Below are positions 23,309 through 31,461 of a stretch of DNA of 47,587 nucleotides, piece after piece (the stretch's first letter is position 1; every line of letters starts with the position of its first letter). Origin of the DNA: Flavipsychrobacter sp. (lineage in GTDB: Bacteria > Bacteroidota > Bacteroidia > Chitinophagales > Chitinophagaceae); contig JAEUVY010000087.1 in assembly GCA_016786565.1 (NCBI GenBank), positions 1 to 47,587 of the forward strand, read 5' to 3'. The position numbers and the translations under genes are program-made. The notes beneath the pieces are model-generated. The model saw only the letters and a program-made list of their open reading frames with translations. It had not been told where the DNA came from and searched no databases.

Positions 23309-25852
23309 TCAGTTGGATAGTTTGGTGATCTTTTCTGCCCGTAGCCTTCTGCCGCCTACCTCATATACTGCGATGATATAAACGCCGGGTGCCGATCCAG
23401 ACAACGATATCACATTAGTGTCGAAGGCGGTAGCCACTACCCTACCATCGGTTGCTATTGCTCTGATGTCCACCCGACGGCACCAATCTACATTCACTTC
23501 ATTGGTAGCAGGGTTTGGGAATAGCGATATGCCATTTTCATCACAGCCGGTATGGTCATACAGAACAGAGCCGGACTCGCAGCCATATTCGTTCTGAACA
23601 ACTACCTGATAAATACCCGATTCACCGGCATCAAGTGAATCGTAAACAGCGCCCGGTATCAACGTCCCGTTCAGTAGCCATCTGTATTTGGTATATCCCT
23701 TTGTAGCGTAGAAAACACCTCTTTTCAATACCAGTTCAGGCATGTCAGGCAATGGCTCAACAGATATTTCCCTGGTTGTTATGTCGGTGCCACAAGAGTT
23801 GGTGACGCTGTATTTAATATTGTCGATACCTACCTGCAGCCCCTGCACTACCCCATCGGCAACTGACACCCTACCCGAGTCGACCGACCATATTCCTTCC
23901 ACAATTGTATCTACAAGGGTGATCTGCTGCCCTATACAAACGTGGTCGGGGCCGGTTATGTTGCCGGCAACAGGGAATGTTTCCACGACAATATTTTTGA
24001 TTGCATATGCGGTGCACTCTGTGTCCGATACTGCATAGGCTATGGTTGCCCCACCTGCGCTTACTCCTTTTACATCGCAGGTAGTGGGCGATGTCCCATA
24101 AACAGTAACGTTCAGGTTACTTGCGCTCCATGTGCCATCAGAGATCGATGCTGTGAACGCTACAGTACTACCCTGACAAAGCGCCGATGGTCCTGATATC
24201 GTCCCCGGGTAAGGCAAAGGATTGATGGTGATTACCTTTTCAGCTGCTACCGATCCGCACGCATTTGTGACGGTGTAACGGACAGTATCTACACCAACAG
24301 CAATGCCCTTAACGACACAGGTCGAGAATGAAGGCTGTAGCTCCAATAAGATGCCCGATCCGCTCCATACCCCTCCCGCTTGACCTGCTATAAGGAGTGT
24401 TGTGTCGCCGAGGCAGACCTTGGTTGCGCCCGAAATGGTTCCGGGTGTCAATAACGGATCTACAGTCACCCGAATGGTGATGATGTCAAAAGCCAGCGAG
24501 TTAGCCACTTTTACCTTGAAAGAGTCAATACCCACAAACCCCGCATCTGGTGAATAGGTGAGGCCTGATGGCGTTAAAATGCCGCCGGTAGATGTTGTCG
24601 AATACCCGGCTACCACGGTGCCGTGCGCAGGGGGGAGCTGTAATGACCAGACGTCCGTAAGTCCCACGTACACATCGCGAACCGCCAGCAGAGAATTGAT
24701 GGGTACAGAGATGGAGTTCTGGCAAACTGACAATGATGCCTCGTCGCCTCTTATGAACGACAAAACATTGATCACCTTCCTGCCTCTTACATTCAGCATG
24801 TCTGTGATGAACACATCATCATTTTCATTTGCCACTACACCCATCGGGCGGTGAAGTTGTGCCGCGGTGGCCGGGATTCCGTCTCCGTTATAACCACCCG
24901 CACCGGTTCCGGCAACCGTGCTGATGATACCGGTTGGTACTACCCTACGGATAGCGTTGTTGTGACAATCGGCAATGTAAATACTCCCGTCATGTGCCAC
25001 AGAAACGCCCACCGGAGTATTGAGCCTGGCATCTGTAGCCGGAGCATTATCGCCCGAATACCCTATTGTTCCCGAACCGGCAAACGTTGTGATAATGCCG
25101 CCGGCGTCTACTTTACGCACCCGGTTATTGGGGCCATCGCACAAGTACACGTTGCCTGAGGTATCGCAGGAAATGCCCCAAACAAACCTTATCCGTGCGG
25201 ATGTTGCCGGTCCGCCGTCGCCGCTGAACCCAACAAGACCGGGAATTCCTGCAAATGTGGAGATAGTACCCGTGGTACTGATCTTGCGCACGCAGAAATT
25301 GTAGGAGTCGCTAAAGTAAATGTTCCCTTCTAAGTCAACCGCAATGCCCATGGGCGAGTTGATGTTGGCAGAGGTTGCAGGTCCTCCGTCGCCGGAATAT
25401 CCGGGAGTACCTGTACCCGCGATGGTGGTGATAATGCCGGCCGTATTGACCTTCCTGATGCGGTGGTTACTTTGATCGCAAATGTAGATATTGCCGGCGT
25501 TGTCGATGGTCATGCCCCAGTTGGCATCCAGCCGCGCATTTGTCGCCGGTCCGCCGTCGCCCGAAAATCCTGCACTTCCCGTACCGGCAACGGTGGTAAT
25601 AACGCCCGATGGGCTTACCTTTCGTACACAATTGTTTCGCTGATCGTTAATGAAGACGTTGCCGGAGAGGTCTAAGGCTATGCTTGTGGGGGTATCTAAA
25701 CGGGCGGAAAGCGCATCGCCGCCGTCGCCGCTATACCCGGCCAAACCGTTTCCGGCAAAGGTTGAGATGATCTGTGAAAGACCGGTATGTGCGGAGCCAA
25801 CAAAAAGCACCATACAAACCAGAAAGTACAGGCATCTCTTCATGTTGGTCAA
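23309..25852 (-). CDS. Secreted NHL-repeat/Ig-like protein with T9SS sorting domain
   Basis: 847 residues. A signal peptide (about 1-27, ending GLSQ) is followed by six NHL repeats with the recurring GYSGDGGPAT segment (about 28-370), which should form a six-bladed propeller. Then come a cadherin/Ig-like region (about 375-465) and three domains with the pattern VCxGxxxxL...G-W-S (about 466-690), the same domain type as the 2360-residue protein at 31462. A last Ig-like segment precedes a C-terminal Por/T9SS type A sorting domain (ISLFPNPATNEVNV...GVYIIAVY). It is therefore exported through T9SS and kept on the surface or released. Propellers of this sort bind proteins or glycans. M1 or M4 may be the start. 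Confidence 0.93.
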   Translation of the reverse strand: MTNMKRCLYFLVCMVLFVGSAHTGLSQIISTFAGNGLAGYSGDGGDALSARLDTPTSIALDLSGNVFINDQRNNCVRKVSPSGVITTVAGTGSAGFSGDGGPATNARLDANWGMTIDNAGNIYICDQSNHRIRKVNTAGIITTIAGTGTPGYSGDGGPATSANINSPMGIAVDLEGNIYFSDSYNFCVRKISTTGTISTFAGIPGLVGFSGDGGPATSARIRFVWGISCDTSGNVYLCDGPNNRVRKVDAGGIITTFAGSGTIGYSGDNAPATDARLNTPVGVSVAHDGSIYIADCHNNAIRRVVPTGIISTVAGTGAGGYNGDGIPATAAQLHRPMGVVANENDDVFITDMLNVRGRKVINVLSFIRGDEASLSVCQNSISVPINSLLAVRDVYVGLTDVWSLQLPPAHGTVVAGYSTTSTGGILTPSGLTYSPDAGFVGIDSFKVKVANSLAFDIITIRVTVDPLLTPGTISGATKVCLGDTTLLIAGQAGGVWSGSGILLELQPSFSTCVVKGIAVGVDTVRYTVTNACGSVAAEKVITINPLPYPGTISGPSALCQGSTVAFTASISDGTWSASNLNVTVYGTSPTTCDVKGVSAGGATIAYAVSDTECTAYAIKNIVVETFPVAGNITGPDHVCIGQQITLVDTIVEGIWSVDSGRVSVADGVVQGLQVGIDNIKYSVTNSCGTDITTREISVEPLPDMPELVLKRGVFYATKGYTKYRWLLNGTLIPGAVYDSLDAGESGIYQVVVQNEYGCESGSVLYDHTGCDENGISLFPNPATNEVNVDWCRRVDIRAIATDGRVVATAFDTNVISLSGSAPGVYIIAVYEVGGRRLRAEKITKLSN

Positions 25853-25968
25853 TTATGGTCGTTAACCATCGTTGCAAGCAGGGGTTTAGTAGAAACGATG
25901 GGTTACCGTAAATTTAACCCTAAAAATGCAAAGAGCCAATTTTGGGTCAGGTGTTTCAAAAGAGATAA

Positions 25969-26002
25969 GGTTTATAAGCTGTTACCGGGTCAGCTTATAA
26001 CC
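25969..26002 (-). terminator. Hairpin overlapping the stop codon of the barrel protein
   Basis: TTATAAGCTG (25972-25981) pairs with CAGCTTATAA (25991-26000). The 9-nt loop holds the minus-strand stop codon TAA (25984-25982), and a T-rich stretch (CTTATCTCTTTTG) follows on the minus strand. Confidence 0.5.
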
Positions 26003-27535
26003 AACCGATATGCGGAAATAAGTTGCAGAAAGCGGGGCATTGATATTGTATCCCTCTTTCATGTCCGCAGGTGCAGGGTTTTTCTGTACAAGAGCGTCTA
26101 CCATCAGTCGCTCGTTGTAAGAATAGGTTACTCCTAACATAGTGCCAAACCTCATTTGGTTGGTATGTGAGGCAGGGTATAAGGGGCCGTTGTACTCTGC
26201 AATAGAGGCTCCGCTGTGTGTGATCACTTCATTCACCGCAGGCGCTGTTGGAGCAACACCCTTGGCTGAGATCACTGTATCAACTGTTTTTAATATTGCC
26301 GATTTGGTATAAGTATGTTCTTTAACGCCCTGCAGCTGACTGTATATCATATTTACGCCACCATAAACCGCAAGCTTTTCAGTGAAATTGTACTTCACCA
26401 ATACAGGCAATTCAAATTCTCTGTACACGCCGCCGGCCTTGTTGGTCTTTACAATGCTATCGTGACTTTGCGAGTAACTGAGACGGGAATGATAGAATGT
26501 ATCAATGCTGCTGCCCTCTACCCTGATAGTGGAATAGTCGCCGCGGTTCACTATGCGGCCGTCATCGTTTACTTTGTAGTAAGAGGCAGACGAACCGATA
26601 GTGCGAACAGGAGCATTGGCAAACTTGGCACCCGGTTGTATCATCACCGACAATTTCCGGGTCACATTGTACTGGACATAAGGAGCAACAACGTATTTGG
26701 TTGCTGCTTCCTTGTCCATTCCGAATTCGTAACCGGCTTTTACACCGGCACTCCACCTGGCAAAATCTATGACAGGCTTTTCTTTACCGGCAGGATCTAT
26801 AGGGGCCGGCTTTTTGTTGGGTATTTTCGTTGCTAAAGGCGCTGCCTGAGTCTGTTTTTTCTCGTCGGCAGTACCTTTTAAATTATTTTTTGTTTTTACT
26901 TCATTAAATTCATTATCAGCGTTTTGTGGTTCACTACGTTCACTAATAGTTGAATTAGGTTGTAAATTATTATCACTTTCGTTCAGGCTATTGATGGTCT
27001 GCTCGTTACCACCATATCGGGATACGCTTCCATTGCCTTTACCTGAAGAATGCTGCATACTGGTGCTACCTGACCTTTGCGCACCCCTACCCTGATATCC
27101 GGCATTTTCTTCTGTTTCGTTAGCAGATAAACTACCCGCGTTTGTATTCTCAGTTACTTCGTTGTTTTCATTATCATCGCCACCGAAACTGCTATTTTCC
27201 GGTACCGATACTTCCCCGGCATTATTAGTGGAATTATCTACTGCAAATTCTGAAGTAGAAGCATCTATCTTATTGATTTCCTGTTCTTTATTTGAAGAAA
27301 CAGTGCCATCGCCTTTTTGATTGATCTTGTGCACAACAGAAACGCCCAATACCGCAATTACCGATACCATGGCAGCGTGACCAAGCCAGCGGAACGGTGA
27401 TGTGGGAACCTGAGGTGTAGTAAGCGTGTCGAGCTTGCTATCTAGTGCTGACCAGGCATCGGCAGGTGGCACCTCAGAATAGGTCCCCAGCTTTTCCCTG
27501 AACAGATCATCGATATGTTTTTTCTTGTTCTTCAC
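25982..27535 (-). CDS. Sigma-linked membrane protein with C-terminal outer-membrane-barrel-like domain
   Basis: 517 residues from a GTG at 27535, two bases after the sigma-factor stop, so translation is coupled. The N-terminus (1-48) is soluble and starts KNKKKHIDDLFREKL, as in many Bacteroidetes sigma partners. A transmembrane segment lies at about 49-68 (WLGHAAMVSVIAVLGVSVVH). An Asn/Ser/Glu-rich linker of about 180 residues follows, then a region from about 260 with alternating strands (SAGVKAGYEFG, YVVAPYVQYNVTRKLSV, LGVTYSYNERLMVDALV, ending YFRISVGYKLTR) like a small OmpA/PorT-type barrel. Its place suggests an anti-sigma or signal-transfer role spanning the envelope; that is inference. 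Confidence 0.8.
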   Translation of the reverse strand: MKNKKKHIDDLFREKLGTYSEVPPADAWSALDSKLDTLTTPQVPTSPFRWLGHAAMVSVIAVLGVSVVHKINQKGDGTVSSNKEQEINKIDASTSEFAVDNSTNNAGEVSVPENSSFGGDDNENNEVTENTNAGSLSANETEENAGYQGRGAQRSGSTSMQHSSGKGNGSVSRYGGNEQTINSLNESDNNLQPNSTISERSEPQNADNEFNEVKTKNNLKGTADEKKQTQAAPLATKIPNKKPAPIDPAGKEKPVIDFARWSAGVKAGYEFGMDKEAATKYVVAPYVQYNVTRKLSVMIQPGAKFANAPVRTIGSSASYYKVNDDGRIVNRGDYSTIRVEGSSIDTFYHSRLSYSQSHDSIVKTNKAGGVYREFELPVLVKYNFTEKLAVYGGVNMIYSQLQGVKEHTYTKSAILKTVDTVISAKGVAPTAPAVNEVITHSGASIAEYNGPLYPASHTNQMRFGTMLGVTYSYNERLMVDALVQKNPAPADMKEGYNINAPLSATYFRISVGYKLTR

Positions 27536-27537
27536 TT

Positions 27538-28134
27538 TTACTTGTTTATGAGTGCATTTATCTTTTCTTTCAAGCGTCTGCGTGCGTCATTAAGGTGCCA
27601 GCGGCAGTTGTTCTGCTGCATATTCATGATCTTCGCTATGTCTTTATGCGAATAATTTTCAAACACAAACAGGTTGAAAATGTTCCGTTGTGTTTCCGGC
27701 AGTGTCTCAATGATCTTCAGTAATTCTTTATGTGACAACTTTTCCACCGGTTCACTGTTCACAAACGCATCGTCGGGTGTCACTTCCCTCGTCATGCGGT
27801 CTTCTTTCACATTTTTTCTTATATAATCACTTACCGTGTGCACCACAATTCGCCTGATCCATCCTTCAAATGCCCCCTGAAACGAATATTGGTGCAGGTC
27901 GCGAAACACTTTAAAGAACGCTTCATTTAAAATCTCTTTCGCAGCAAACTCATTGTTGTGGATGTATTTTCTTATGATACCATAGGCCGCAGGAGAATAT
28001 ATATCATAAAGCTTCTTTTGCGACGCACGTTTCAGCGCAATACAATCCTTTATCAGAATTTTCAGCTCATCGTGTGCCGATAAGCTCTGTTCTGAAGTAG
28101 GAAAATGACCGCTCACATGTACCGCTTTAGCCAA
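27538..28134 (-). CDS. ECF-type RNA polymerase sigma factor
   Basis: 198 residues. Sigma region 2 runs from about IYSPAAYGIIRKYIHNNEFAAKEILNEAFFKVFRDLHQYS, with GWIRRIVVHTVSDYIRK completing it. Region 4 is ETLPETQRNIFNLFVFENYSHKDIAKIMNMQQNNCRWHLNDARRRLK-like with the expected helix-turn-helix. The annotated start is TTG at 28134; GGAG lies only 2 nt before it, and a GTG six codons in is an alternative, so the true N-terminus is uncertain. The gene is co-transcribed with the following membrane protein, which probably gates it. This is the sigma-70-family type that Bacteroidetes use for envelope and secretion genes. Confidence 0.92.
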   Translation of the reverse strand: MAKAVHVSGHFPTSEQSLSAHDELKILIKDCIALKRASQKKLYDIYSPAAYGIIRKYIHNNEFAAKEILNEAFFKVFRDLHQYSFQGAFEGWIRRIVVHTVSDYIRKNVKEDRMTREVTPDDAFVNSEPVEKLSHKELLKIIETLPETQRNIFNLFVFENYSHKDIAKIMNMQQNNCRWHLNDARRRLKEKINALINK

Positions 28135-28485
28135 GGCTCCTTTGATTTAATTCTGTTTAGTACGAAACAAAAACTGTATCCACTAAAACCTGTTCGTCAA
28201 TTACCGTCGTTTCTTAACTGACATTTTGCCTACTGAATACATAGGCGCAATGTATTGTCTGTTTGTTAGTATTACACCCAAAATAGTCAATAATCTACTG
28301 ATAATGAGTTTTTGATGTAACGAAACGGCTATCCTGTTATGATATTTGCCCAACCATTTGCTGTTGTTTTTACACATCATAGACCGCAGTGAAGCAAATA
28401 ATAACTGTCTATTAATAGACGGTTGTAGCGGCAAAAAGGTTAGACAAAGCCGGAACAAAATTAAAAAACACTGTATTTTCGCCCT
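28135..28485. other. Divergent intergenic region between sigma factor and methyltransferase
   Basis: 351 nt of AT-rich DNA with no supported gene. A -7 element for the methyltransferase lies at 28474-28481; no exact TANNTTTG box is evident on the minus strand for the sigma gene, which may rely on another sigma or its own product. Confidence 0.5.
28474..28481 (+). promoter_or_regulatory. -7-like element before the methyltransferase
   Basis: TATTTTCG is one base off TANNTTTG and ends 4 nt before the ATG, which would give a leaderless transcript. No TTTG box is visible upstream. Confidence 0.4.
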
Positions 28486-29217
28486 ATGGACAAAGGATAT
28501 GAAGAAAAATACCACTCAATTGAGCAGGACCATTGGTGGTATACCTCACGCAGGTTGACGATCTTAAACATGATAGAAGATCTTCCCCGCAGCACGCGTA
28601 TCCTTGATATTGGTTGTTCCGGCGGCGTACTGATGTTGGATCTTAAAGCAAAAGGATTTACCGATGTTACCGGAATAGATTTTTCTGCTGAAGCCATAGA
28701 ACAATGCAAGGCCAAGGGCCTGAGTAACGTTTTTGTAATGGATGCCCACTTCCCCGATTTTAAGGATGAGGAATTTGATCTGATCATCGCGTCCGACTGT
28801 CTGGAGCATCTGGAGAAGGACACCGTTGCCCTGCAGAACTGGCAGCGGATACTGAAAAAGGGAGGGAAAGGGCTCATATTTGTTCCGGCGTTTATGTCGC
28901 TGTGGAGCGAACATGACGTCATCAATCACCATTTTCGCCGTTATACCAGAGAAGAGTTGGTGACCAAGGCCAAGGGTGCCGGATTCAAAGTAAATAAAGC
29001 GTCTTACTGGAATTTTGCCATGTTCTTCCCTACCTGGATGTACCGCAAAATGCGCAACATGTCTAAGAGCGCTAAAGAACAGCCGGAAGACCACATGGAC
29101 AAGTTCAACCCGGCCGTGAACAGCATACTGAAGGTGTGGATGAAGCTGGAGAATGGTTTGTTTGGTGCTACCGGTTTCCCATTGGGAGTGAGTGTGATGG
29201 TATCGGTCAACAAATAA
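28486..29217 (+). CDS. Class I SAM-dependent methyltransferase
   Basis: 243 residues. Motif I is RILDIGCSGG (38-47), followed by GIDFSAEAIEQC (motif II) and ASDCLEHLE with PAFMSLWSEHDVINHHFRRYTREEL, a pattern common among methyltransferases of cell-envelope glycan or lipid modification. The N-terminus YEEKYHSIEQDHWWY... is also typical of that group. It uses SAM; the acceptor cannot be assigned. The gene is divergent from the sigma factor and is followed by tRNA-Ser. Confidence 0.9.
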   Translation: MDKGYEEKYHSIEQDHWWYTSRRLTILNMIEDLPRSTRILDIGCSGGVLMLDLKAKGFTDVTGIDFSAEAIEQCKAKGLSNVFVMDAHFPDFKDEEFDLIIASDCLEHLEKDTVALQNWQRILKKGGKGLIFVPAFMSLWSEHDVINHHFRRYTREELVTKAKGAGFKVNKASYWNFAMFFPTWMYRKMRNMSKSAKEQPEDHMDKFNPAVNSILKVWMKLENGLFGATGFPLGVSVMVSVNK

Positions 29218-29263
29218 GTTCAGCTATTTTACCGGCGAGATTCATTGGTTTCGTCATTATTAC

Positions 29264-29271
29264 TACATTTG
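29264..29271 (+). promoter_or_regulatory. -7 element of the tRNA-Ser promoter
   Basis: TACATTTG fits TANNTTTG, 20 nt before the tRNA. TTG at 29245-29247 gives a short 16-nt spacer. Confidence 0.5.
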
Positions 29272-29290
29272 CAGCCCCCGAAAGGGGAAT

Positions 29291-29379
29291 GGAGAGATGC
29301 TCGAGTGGTTGAAGAGGCACGCCTGGAAAGTGTGTATATCTGTCAAAGGGTATCGCGGGTTCGAATCCCGCTCTCTCCG
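29291..29379 (+). tRNA. tRNA-Ser (GGA anticodon)
   Basis: 89 nt. Acceptor stem GGAGAGA/TCTCTCC with discriminator G, anticodon loop CCTGGAAAG giving GGA, a long variable arm, and T arm GCGGG-TTCGAAT-CCCGC. No encoded CCA. A degenerate copy of its 3' end recurs at about 30843-30866. Confidence 0.95.
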
Positions 29380-29455
29380 CTCTTACCCGCCGAAGCGGGC
29401 TATGGCGGACAAAGTCCGCAATAGTGCCGCGAAGGAGGGCCGCCCGCCAACGGGT

Positions 29456-29495
29456 AAATGTCCAACAGAGTTAGTACTTTGTTGGACATTTTAAT
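29456..29495 (+). terminator. Terminator after tRNA-Ser
   Basis: AAATGTCCAAC (29456-29466) pairs with GTTGGACATTT (29481-29491), followed by TAATTTT. It ends 4 nt before the next ATG. Confidence 0.75.
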
Positions 29496-29498
29496 TTT

Positions 29499-29738
29499 AT
29501 GTGGTATTACGTCTACATCCTTGAGCTCAGTAACGGCAAACACTACGTCGGCTGTACTGTAAACGTAAAAGAAAGGATTACACGCCATACTAAAGGATAT
29601 GTACCTTCCACCCAACAACATTTGCCGGTAAAACTTTTATGGTGCTGTTCATTCCCCGATAGATACAAAGCTTATGATTTTGAGCGTTACCTAAAATCAG
29701 GTTCGGGTAGGGCGTTTGCGACGAAGCATCTATATTGA
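29499..29738 (+). CDS. Small GIY-YIG nuclease family protein
   Basis: 79 residues, a single minimal GIY-YIG module: YYVYILELSNGKHYVGCT (the GIY and YIG strands appear as VYI and YVG), then the basic helix with RITRHTKG. The usual catalytic Glu would lie near FERYLKSGSG. Such UvrC/Slx1-like mini-endonucleases are frequent in Bacteroidetes and are often found beside tRNA genes, as here. Whether it acts in repair or as a remnant of a mobile element is unknown. It sits within the tRNA-Ser-to-30.87 kb segment. Confidence 0.85.
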   Translation: MWYYVYILELSNGKHYVGCTVNVKERITRHTKGYVPSTQQHLPVKLLWCCSFPDRYKAYDFERYLKSGSGRAFATKHLY

Positions 29739-29764
29739 AAAACCGCGCTTTGCGCAGGTGTTTT
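29738..29764 (+). terminator. Hairpin after the GIY-YIG gene
   Basis: AAAAACCGCGC pairs imperfectly with GCGCAGGTGTTTT around TTT; the T run forms the stem end. Confidence 0.5.
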
Positions 29765-29867
29765 CGTTCGAAGAGTCCCCCTCTTGAGCTAACTAGGTGT
29801 TGCGATGCCTATTATATGCTTATCAAGTACTTTGAAACGAGGAGGTAGCTATGTAATTTTATGATCT

Positions 29868-30776
29868 ATGCTGAATCAAGAAATGTTGCTCAAACGATTG
29901 GCTCTAGTAAAGCTACTTTATAAAGGCGGTTTAGAATTGTCACAACAGGCTGGACCGTCTGCTTGCTTTTCTATCCTTTCCTTTCATGATAGCATTGAGA
30001 TGTTTCTTAAACTGGTTTGTCAACACAGAAATATAAAATCTGATAAGTTCGATTTTATTGAATATTGGAATTCGATACCGGATCTGACACTAAAAGAATC
30101 CTGTAATGCCCTAAATGAACGTCGTAAGAATATTAAGCATAGAGGTTTATTGTTAGACAGGTCGGAGATTGACTCGTCAAGAGTTACGACAAAAGAGTTT
30201 TTTGAACAAAATACATTTAAGCAATTTGGTGTACAATTTAATGAAGTGTCGCTGCTTACTCTGGTGACATACCCAACAGTGCGAGGATTTCTTGAGGAGG
30301 CATCAAATTATCTTAAAGACGAAAAGAATCAAGAATCTGTAGGATCTGCTGCTATCGCATTTGATGAACTATTAACGGTTTATGAGGAGTCGAAACACGA
30401 AGGCTACAACTCACCATTTTTCTTTGGCAAGAGCTTGGAATTCAATAGTAGCTTTTTTATGGGCGTAAAAGACAGAGAAATGGCGGGCTTTATTGACAAT
30501 GTAAAAAAATCAATTGAGGAAATGAGCAGAGCTATTAAAATAGTTAGTATGGGTCTGGATTATAAAAGATTTATAAAGTTCGACATACTCACACCTCATG
30601 TTACTAAATTTATCGGTGGCAGCAGACACTTAAGCGAAGGTTGGCGAATAAAGAAGCTCACTCAAGCTAACTGTCAATTTTGTATTGATTTTGTTGTCGA
30701 CTGTGCAATCAAGTTGCAAGATTTTGATTTCTCTATTGGTGAACTGTTTGAACCGCAGGAGCCACATGCACACTAA
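29868..30776 (+). CDS. Orphan protein with HEPN-like Rx4H motif
   Basis: 302 residues, AT-rich gene. The N-terminal 120 residues form a helical region: MLLKRLALVKLLYKGGLELSQQ, ACFSILSFHDSIEMFLKLVC and ALNERRKNIKHRG. The last holds R86-x4-H91 with an Asn inside, the signature arrangement of HEPN ribonuclease and HEPN-like proteins. The C-terminal half is also helical and ends with a Cys-containing patch (NCQFCIDFVVDCA). HEPN proteins act in toxin-antitoxin, abortive infection and other RNA-targeting defence systems. No partner nucleotidyltransferase (MNT) or antitoxin gene is adjacent. The assignment is by motif and helix pattern only. Confidence 0.6.
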   Translation: MLNQEMLLKRLALVKLLYKGGLELSQQAGPSACFSILSFHDSIEMFLKLVCQHRNIKSDKFDFIEYWNSIPDLTLKESCNALNERRKNIKHRGLLLDRSEIDSSRVTTKEFFEQNTFKQFGVQFNEVSLLTLVTYPTVRGFLEEASNYLKDEKNQESVGSAAIAFDELLTVYEESKHEGYNSPFFFGKSLEFNSSFFMGVKDREMAGFIDNVKKSIEEMSRAIKIVSMGLDYKRFIKFDILTPHVTKFIGGSRHLSEGWRIKKLTQANCQFCIDFVVDCAIKLQDFDFSIGELFEPQEPHAH

Positions 30777-31461
30777 CTCCTTCGGCTTATATACAACTGT
30801 TAGCTCAAAAATCATCAATCCTCCTAAAATCCTCGATAAAAATTCGAAAAGAATCCCGCCTCTCCGTCATTTTCATCCAGCTTGCTATCGTCTCCTAAAT
30901 ATGTCACACCGGTAGCCGATCTCCAGACCGGCGAATCCCCTCCGTGGCATGTTGCTTTCAATATCTGCTTTTTTACCACACTACGTGTAGTGCACTAAGG
31001 CATATATCCTTGTTGCGTTAGCACCTCGCCCCGTGCAATTTGTATAGGTGTCAAGAATGTCTCTCTCAGAAGGAACTGTCACCCTACCATTTTCACCTGC
31101 TAAAATTTGTAGTATATTTTTTAGGTTTCTCTAACATTATTATTTAGTAACACGCCATTAATAATGGTGGTATTTCATTTCTTTCAGGCTGTTGGTATGT
31201 AAGGTCTGTGTGTTTTTCGTAAATGGCTTGATATCAATGAATTGAATTTTGTAGCTGATCGTATTTGCTGTTGTTTTACTAAGAGTAGCAGTTAAAGGCC
31301 ACTTGTCCTTTACTATTCAGTTAGCGAGTATTTTATAATATTTTGTTTTGATGAAGCTTGTATTGTTGAATAAAATATCCATATATTTACCTACAACATG
31401 TAGGTACATGTAGTTTTCTATTAAACATCCAGAAACTTTCCTCCCAAAAACCTCCCAAAAA
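30777..31461. other. Gene-free stretch before the giant repeat gene
   Basis: About 685 nt, AT-rich. It contains the degenerate tRNA-Ser 3' end at 30843-30866 (and a weaker one at 30931-30944), a 14-bp palindrome CACTACGTGTAGTG (30979-30992) and, 50-65 nt before the giant gene, overlapping palindromes built on ACATGTAG (31391-31412) that could be an operator. TATATTTAC at about 31383 is a loose -7 element. No supported gene. Confidence 0.5.
30843..30866 (+). repeat. Degenerate copy of the tRNA-Ser 3' end (att-like)
   Basis: The segment reads TTCGA, four extra bases, then ATCCCGC and CTCTCCG. The tRNA 3' end reads TTCGAATCCCGC-TCTCTCCG. With one missing T and the four-base insertion the rest is identical. 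This is the arrangement left by integration at a tRNA 3' end. Confidence 0.4.
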
